NCBI GenBank assembly: GCA_958447915.1 | Contig: CAUDCB010000070.1 | Span: 1-9,165 of the forward strand | Source of the DNA: an uncultured Collinsella sp. | GTDB taxonomy: Bacteria > Actinomycetota > Coriobacteriia > Coriobacteriales > Coriobacteriaceae | Length of the DNA stretch: 9,165 bases | Direction: 5' to 3' | Shown: positions 5,588-9,165 of the stretch, one piece after another | Layout of the letters: every line of letters starts with the position of its first letter | How positions within the stretch are numbered: the first letter of the stretch is position 1 | Program-made: the position numbers and the translations under genes | Notes under the pieces: model-generated | What the model was told of the DNA's origin: nothing | The model's input: the letters and a program-made list of their open reading frames with translations, nothing else | Database searches by the model: none

Positions 5588-6364
5588 CTATTCACTCACG
5601 GGACGCAGCGATGCCTCCTCAAAATGGAAGGATCGCAAGCCGTCTTCCGTCTCGATGCACGCGCGACCAAAGGCATCGACGGTTTTAAAGATGCCGCGTG
5701 CCAGCTCGTCTCCAGCGGGTGAGCGGGCGATAACGTGCTTCCCAATCCAATTGAGGTGAGCGATATATTCGTCGTGGACGGGCGCGAGCGGACCGGCGTC
5801 TTTTTCCTTGGCGTTGAGGCGCTCTGCCCAGGCATCTACAGCGTCTATAACTGCGTGATAGACCTCATCGAGGAGCATGTCGACGGCAGGAACGTTCTCG
5901 TTGAGGTCTGAGAGGCCGATTGCCGGCAGGCCGCCATCGGGAACCTCTTGGGGCGTGTAGTTTACGTTGACGCCAATGCCGCAGACGGCAAAGGGCATGC
6001 CCATGTTGTCACGAGCCGCCTCGACCAAGATGCCGCCGAGTTTGCGCCCTCGCGCGACGAGGTCGTTGGGCCATTTGAGGCCGATCTCGTTAGCAAGACC
6101 TTGCGCCTCGAGCGCCTCGAGCACCGCTAAGCCGCTGACGGCGGCAAGACCAGAGTACTTGTCGGGATCAACACGTGGACGTAGGACAATCGAGAGCAAC
6201 AGGTTGCCGGCGGTTGAATCCCACTTGTGGCCGCGTCGGCCGCGTCCTGCCGTTTGCGCGCGGGCTGCAAGCCCCGTGCCGTGCGGCGCTCCCTGTTTTC
6301 CTGCTTCGAGCAGGTCGTCGTTGGTCGATCCGGTTACGTCGACTATCGTTAATTGGGCATCCAT
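5588..6364 (-). CDS. birA: Biotin--[acetyl-CoA-carboxylase] ligase, catalytic type without DNA-binding domain
   Basis: This enzyme makes biotinyl-AMP from biotin and ATP and transfers biotin to a lysine of the biotin carrier protein of acetyl-CoA carboxylase and related enzymes. I start it at the ATG complementary to 6362-6364 (258 residues). The protein then begins at the catalytic domain (TIVDVTGSTNDDLLEAG), and AGGAGG lies 11 nt upstream, a rather long spacing. Key motifs are the STN pocket (13-15), the nucleotide loop GRGRRGHKW (40-48), with His where many relatives have Arg, NLLLSIVLRP (54-63), KWPNDL (97-102) and GIGVNVNY. A small SH3-like C-terminal domain follows. There is no N-terminal helix-turn-helix, so it should not act as a biotin repressor as in Escherichia coli. 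It is convergent with rpsJ and divergent from the fatty-acid operon. Confidence 0.9.
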   Translation of the reverse strand: MDAQLTIVDVTGSTNDDLLEAGKQGAPHGTGLAARAQTAGRGRRGHKWDSTAGNLLLSIVLRPRVDPDKYSGLAAVSGLAVLEALEAQGLANEIGLKWPNDLVARGRKLGGILVEAARDNMGMPFAVCGIGVNVNYTPQEVPDGGLPAIGLSDLNENVPAVDMLLDEVYHAVIDAVDAWAERLNAKEKDAGPLAPVHDEYIAHLNWIGKHVIARSPAGDELARGIFKTVDAFGRACIETEDGLRSFHFEEASLRPVSE

Positions 6365-6458
6365 AGCGGCTGCTACCTCCTTAATGAATAAGTGAATGAC
6401 GCGAATGGTGTCGAGAGATAGACACAATGTGAAGCCTTTGTCGCATTTGGACAATTTA

Positions 6459-6524
6459 ATGTTAACACGTCAACAAAGCGAAGAATGCGCTATCCTCTCT
6501 TGGTCGATGTAAACACGTCAACAA
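6459..6524. promoter_or_regulatory. Two 18-bp operator-like repeats in the birA/fabH divergent spacer
   Basis: ATGTTAACACGTCAACAA (6459-6476) and ATGTAAACACGTCAACAA (6507-6524) are direct repeats with a single difference and an offset of exactly 48 bp. Each contains an imperfect palindrome, TGTTAACA followed by CGTCAACA (six of eight half-site positions match), as expected for a dimeric regulator. A possible -10 box TATCCT (6491-6496), identical to that of the str promoter, lies between them. The first repeat would then cover the -35 region and the second the start of the transcript, a repressor-like layout. I do not recognise the motif as a known FapR, FabT or FadR site. Confidence 0.6.
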
Positions 6525-6541
6525 CTCAAAGGAGGTTAGTG

Positions 6542-7501
6542 ATGGGTTTCACGATTCTTGGAACAGGCTCGGCGCTTCCCAAGCGCAGTGTTTCCAATGA
6601 CGAGCTGTCCGGGTTCCTCGATACCTCGGATGAGTGGATTTTTACCCGCACAGGCATCAAGAGCCGCCATGTGTGCACCACCGAGTCACTTGACGACCTT
6701 GCCGTGGCGGCGAGCGAGCAAGCGCTCCAGACGTCCGGAATCGATGCGAGCCAGCTGGATCTTATCGTCTGTTCGACGACGACGGGCGATCATCTCGTTC
6801 CTGCCGAAGCGTGCGCCATTGCTGAGCGCCTGGGTGCCACATGTCCTGCTTTCGACGTTTCGGCGGCTTGTGCCGGCTTCGTATTTGCGCTCGATGTCGC
6901 CGAGGGCTATATCGCCCGCGGTCGTGCCAGGCGCGTGCTTATTGTTGCTGCCGAGCAGATGACGCGCGCGCTCGACTGGACCGACCGTGCCACCTGCGTG
7001 CTCTTTGGCGATGGCGCGGGTGCTGCGGTCATAGAGGCTGGGGGAGAGAATCCCCTCGCCGTTGAGCTTTCGACGTCGCCTGACGTCGAAACACTGCGCG
7101 TCCCCGGATTGGCGGGCTCCTCGCCGTATAAGACGGCGCAGGACCGCGAAAGCTTGCTTTCCATGAACGGCCGTCGCGTCTTCAAGTTTGGCGTCAATGC
7201 CATCTGCGACACGGTCAACAAGCTCGTTTGCGACGCGAGCATCGCGGTCGAGGACATCGACCACTTTGTATTCCATCAGGCTAACGAACGAATCTTGAGC
7301 CATGCGGTCAAGCGCTTAGGCGTGCCGGACGACCGTGTGGTCCGAACGTTGCGTGAAACCGGCAACATCTCGAGCGCCTGTATTCCGCTTGCTCTCGATC
7401 GACTGGCAAATACCGGCGCACTGAATGCGGGCGACACCATCGCCCTCGTTGGATTTGGCGCCGGCTTGGATGTAGGTGGCTATCTACTTCGCTGGAAGTA
7501 G
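6542..7501 (+). CDS. fabH: Beta-ketoacyl-ACP synthase III
   Basis: FabH condenses an acyl-CoA primer with malonyl-ACP, the first step of type II fatty-acid synthesis, in the cytosol. The start is ATG 6542 because AAAGGAGG (6528-6535) is 6 nt upstream and MGFTILGTGSALPK is the family N-terminus; an in-frame upstream ATG (6485) would add 19 non-conserved residues. Length is 319. Active-site residues are Cys110 in SAACAGF, His245 in FHQAN and Asn275 in GNISSACIP. The last motif is usually GNTSAAS, so Ile and Cys are variant neighbours. The substrate-entry motif SDEWIFTRTGI (29-39) and FGDGAGAAV are present. It is the first gene of a fabH-acpP-fabK-fabD operon behind the repeat-bearing promoter region. 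Confidence 0.97.
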   Translation: MGFTILGTGSALPKRSVSNDELSGFLDTSDEWIFTRTGIKSRHVCTTESLDDLAVAASEQALQTSGIDASQLDLIVCSTTTGDHLVPAEACAIAERLGATCPAFDVSAACAGFVFALDVAEGYIARGRARRVLIVAAEQMTRALDWTDRATCVLFGDGAGAAVIEAGGENPLAVELSTSPDVETLRVPGLAGSSPYKTAQDRESLLSMNGRRVFKFGVNAICDTVNKLVCDASIAVEDIDHFVFHQANERILSHAVKRLGVPDDRVVRTLRETGNISSACIPLALDRLANTGALNAGDTIALVGFGAGLDVGGYLLRWK

Positions 7502-7553
7502 CTGCACATAGGAAATGAAAACGCCCCTGGGGCACAAACAAAGGAGAACTACC

Positions 7554-7790
7554 ATGGCAGATCAGAAGACCTTCGAGCGCGTTTGCGACGTTATCCGCGA
7601 GACCGCCGGCCTTGACGATGTCGAGATGAAGCCCGAGTCCACGCTCGAGGAGATTGGCCTCGACAGCCTGGGTACCGTCGAGATCCTCGTTGCCGTCGAG
7701 GACGAGTTTGGCATTGAGCTCGATACCGAGGAGAACCCCAAGACGGTCGGCGAGTTCGTCGATACGGTCGAGGCGGCATTGGAGAAGTAG
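7554..7790 (+). CDS. acpP: Acyl carrier protein
   Basis: A 78-residue acidic protein that carries growing acyl chains on 4'-phosphopantetheine. ATG 7554 is chosen because AAGGAG (7541-7546) lies 7 nt upstream and residues before it are not ACP-like. The prosthetic-group serine is Ser38 in GLDSLGTVEI. The residue two after it is Gly (position 40), where DSLDTVEL with Asp is usual in primary ACPs. Helix II (SLGTVEILVAVEDEFGIEL) and the acidic surface are otherwise normal. It follows fabH by 52 nt and its stop codon touches the start of fabK, so it is part of the fatty-acid operon. Confidence 0.95.
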   Translation: MADQKTFERVCDVIRETAGLDDVEMKPESTLEEIGLDSLGTVEILVAVEDEFGIELDTEENPKTVGEFVDTVEAALEK

Positions 7791-7792
7791 TG

Positions 7793-8737
7793 ATGCTCAA
7801 GTCTCCTCTCTGCGATCTGCTCGGCATCGAAAAGCCTGTGTTCCAGGGCGGCATGGCCTGGATTGCTGACGCCTCGCTGGCATCGGCCGTGTCCGAGGCA
7901 GGCGGCTTAGGCATTATCGCGGCCATGAATGCCGATGCCAACTGGCTGCGCGATCAGATTCACGAGCTGCGCGCCAAGACGGATAAGCCCTTTGGCGTCA
8001 ACGTTATGCTCATGAGCCCGTTTGTCGACGAGGTCGCACAAGTGGTGATTGATGAGCGGGTGCCCGTTGTGGTGACCGGCGCCGGCAATCCCACCAAGTA
8101 CATGAAGGCGTGGAACGAGGCGGGCATCAAGGTCATCCCGGTCGTTGCCTCGGTGGCGCTGGCGCGTCTCGTGGCGCGTCGCGGGGCCACCGCCGTGGTT
8201 GCCGAAGGCACCGAATCAGGCGGCCATATTGGCGAGACCTCGACGATGGCACTGGTGCCGCAGGTTGTCGATGCGGTCGATATTCCCGTGGTCGCGGCTG
8301 GCGGTATCGCCGATGGCCGCGGTGTGGCGGCCGCCTTTATGCTCGGCGCTGCCGGCGTCCAGGTGGGAACGCGCTTTCTGGTCGCAAACGAGTGCACCGT
8401 ATCCGAACAGTACAAAGAGCTGGTGCTCAAGGCAGGCGACACGTCGACGCGCGCGACCGGTCGCTCGACGGGACATCCGGTTCGTGCCCTCAAGAGCCCC
8501 TTCACCAACGCGTATGCCAAGAACGAGGCGGCGGGCGCAAGTCCCGAGGAGCTCGGGGCCATGGGCACGGGTGCGCTTCGCAAGGCGGCAAAGGACGGTA
8601 ATTACGAAGAGGGTTCGTATTTGTGCGGACAGATTGCCGGCATGGTCAACGAGCGCCAGAGCGCTCGCGAAATCGTCGACGATCTGGTCGGCGGCGCCGA
8701 GCATGTCCTGAAGGGTGCGTCCGCATGGGTGGCGTAG
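7793..8737 (+). CDS. fabK: Enoyl-ACP reductase II (FMN-dependent)
   Basis: FabK reduces trans-2-enoyl-ACP to acyl-ACP using FMN and a nicotinamide cofactor, the final step of each elongation cycle. It belongs to the nitronate monooxygenase-like TIM-barrel family, unrelated to FabI. I use ATG 7793 (314 residues; GGAG 7781-7784, 8 nt spacing). The adjoining GTG 7790 would add one residue and overlap the acpP stop by one base. Motifs in order are QGGMAWIAD (18-26), VTGAGNP (94-100), AEGTESGGHIG (137-147) with the family His at 145, the phosphate-binding AAGGIADGRG (168-177) and GTRFL (192-196). FabK enzymes are insensitive to triclosan. Related nitronate monooxygenases share the fold, but the position between acpP and fabD supports FabK. 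Confidence 0.92.
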   Translation: MLKSPLCDLLGIEKPVFQGGMAWIADASLASAVSEAGGLGIIAAMNADANWLRDQIHELRAKTDKPFGVNVMLMSPFVDEVAQVVIDERVPVVVTGAGNPTKYMKAWNEAGIKVIPVVASVALARLVARRGATAVVAEGTESGGHIGETSTMALVPQVVDAVDIPVVAAGGIADGRGVAAAFMLGAAGVQVGTRFLVANECTVSEQYKELVLKAGDTSTRATGRSTGHPVRALKSPFTNAYAKNEAAGASPEELGAMGTGALRKAAKDGNYEEGSYLCGQIAGMVNERQSAREIVDDLVGGAEHVLKGASAWVA

Positions 8738-9165
8738 CGTTTCTGTTTGCCGGTCAGGGTGCCCAGCACCCCGCGATGGGCGTCGACCTCATCGAAGCAT
8801 CGCCGGCGGCTGCCGAGGTGTTCGCCATTGCCGACGAGGTGCGCCCGGGGACCAGCGAGCAGTGCCGGAGCGCCTCCAAGGAGGAGCTCTCGCAGACCGA
8901 GAACACGCAGCCTTGCGTGTTCGTGCACGACTTGGCTGTCGCCGTCGCCCTGCGCGAGCGCGGCGTGGTGCCTGCCGCCTGTGCGGGATTCTCGCTGGGC
9001 GAGGTCGCTGCACTCACCTTTGCGGGGGCATTCGATACGCGAGCGGGTTTTGAGCTCGTATGTGAGCGCGCGGCATTGATGGCCACGGCGGCCGAGCGTC
9101 ACCCCGGCGGCATGCGCGCCGTCATCAAACTCGATGCGGCGCAGGTCGAGGGCTTGGCAAAACAG
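8725..9165 (+). CDS. fabD: Malonyl-CoA:ACP transacylase, N-terminal part (3' end outside window)
   Basis: FabD moves malonyl groups from CoA to ACP to feed fatty-acid elongation. ATG 8725 overlaps the end of fabK by 13 nt, with AAGGG at 8711-8715, suggesting translational coupling. The frame stays open to the window edge, giving 147 of roughly 300 residues. The N-terminus GGVAFLFAGQGAQHPAMG contains the GQGAQ motif. The nucleophile is Ser90 in GFSLGE; Escherichia coli has GHSLGE, so residue 89 is Phe instead of His. The stretch TQPCVFVHDLAVAVAL before it is the usual helix. The His, Arg and Gln residues of the second half of the active site lie beyond the window. Other FASII genes probably follow downstream. 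Confidence 0.94.
   Translation, partial: MGGVAFLFAGQGAQHPAMGVDLIEASPAAAEVFAIADEVRPGTSEQCRSASKEELSQTENTQPCVFVHDLAVAVALRERGVVPAACAGFSLGEVAALTFAGAFDTRAGFELVCERAALMATAAERHPGGMRAVIKLDAAQVEGLAKQ

Noticed and set aside
6365..6454. 30-residue N-terminal extension of the biotin ligase
   Set aside because: No conserved residues or helix-turn-helix in it; the ATG at 6364 starts just before the catalytic domain and has its own AGGAGG.
6485..6541. Upstream ATG extending fabH by 19 residues
   Set aside because: The extension is not FabH-like and runs through the second operator-like repeat; ATG 6542 has a perfect AAAGGAGG at ideal spacing.
7515..7553. 13-residue N-terminal extension of the acyl carrier protein
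   Set aside because: The extension includes the AAGGAG ribosome binding site itself and is not ACP-like.
1..9165. CRISPR array, tRNA or rRNA genes, complete transposase or prophage genes
   Set aside because: No regularly spaced direct repeats, cloverleaf-like sequences, rRNA signatures or transposase/integrase coding regions were seen on either strand.

Overview
This window is a chromosomal housekeeping stretch, most likely from a Coriobacteriia actinobacterium close to Collinsella. That assignment is an inference. It rests on an actinobacterial-type ribosomal protein S12 with a TTG start, a moderately high-GC genome with strongly C-ending codons in the ribosomal genes, a type II fatty-acid cluster that uses FabK, and the gene order rpsL-rpsG-fusA-rpsJ. 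No 16S gene or other taxonomic marker is present.

Layout. (1) Positions 2-1373 hold the 3' part of an ECF-type sigma factor gene. It overlaps by 50 nt a membrane-anchored protein that is probably its anti-sigma/sensor partner, and a Rho-independent terminator follows. (2) Positions 1414-1935 are a repeat-dense island without genes. It contains a 121-bp hairpin-like element with 19-bp arms, a GGGACAGG-type motif, a long inverted repeat with 36-bp arms around a smaller hairpin, and an overlapping terminator-like hairpin. (3) Positions 1936-5528 are the str operon: a near-consensus promoter (TTGACG, 17 bp, TATCCT), then rpsL (S12), rpsG (S7), fusA (EF-G) and rpsJ (S10), closed by a very strong terminator. 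The usual tuf gene is missing after fusA, and rpsJ is cut off from the rest of the S10 operon. (4) Positions 5588-6364 (minus strand) encode a biotin-protein ligase without a DNA-binding domain. (5) From 6542 to the window end runs a fatty-acid synthesis operon: fabH, acpP, fabK and the start of fabD. The genes are tightly packed, with 1-4 nt contact at acpP/fabK and a 13-nt overlap at fabK/fabD.

How the genes work together. The str operon supplies two 30S proteins that help build the decoding centre and head, the translocase EF-G, and S10. The biotin ligase is transcribed divergently from the fab operon. This makes sense because it activates the biotin carrier of acetyl-CoA carboxylase, which makes the malonyl-CoA that FabD loads onto AcpP and FabH condenses with an acyl-CoA; FabK does the last reduction of each cycle. 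The divergent birA/fabH spacer carries two copies of an 18-bp near-palindromic sequence exactly 48 bp apart, a good candidate for a lipid-responsive operator.

I found no clearly new multi-gene system. The items most worth a second look are the twin operator-like repeats before fabH, the structured repeats before the str operon, the displaced rpsJ with no tuf, and the natural Arg at S12 position 88.
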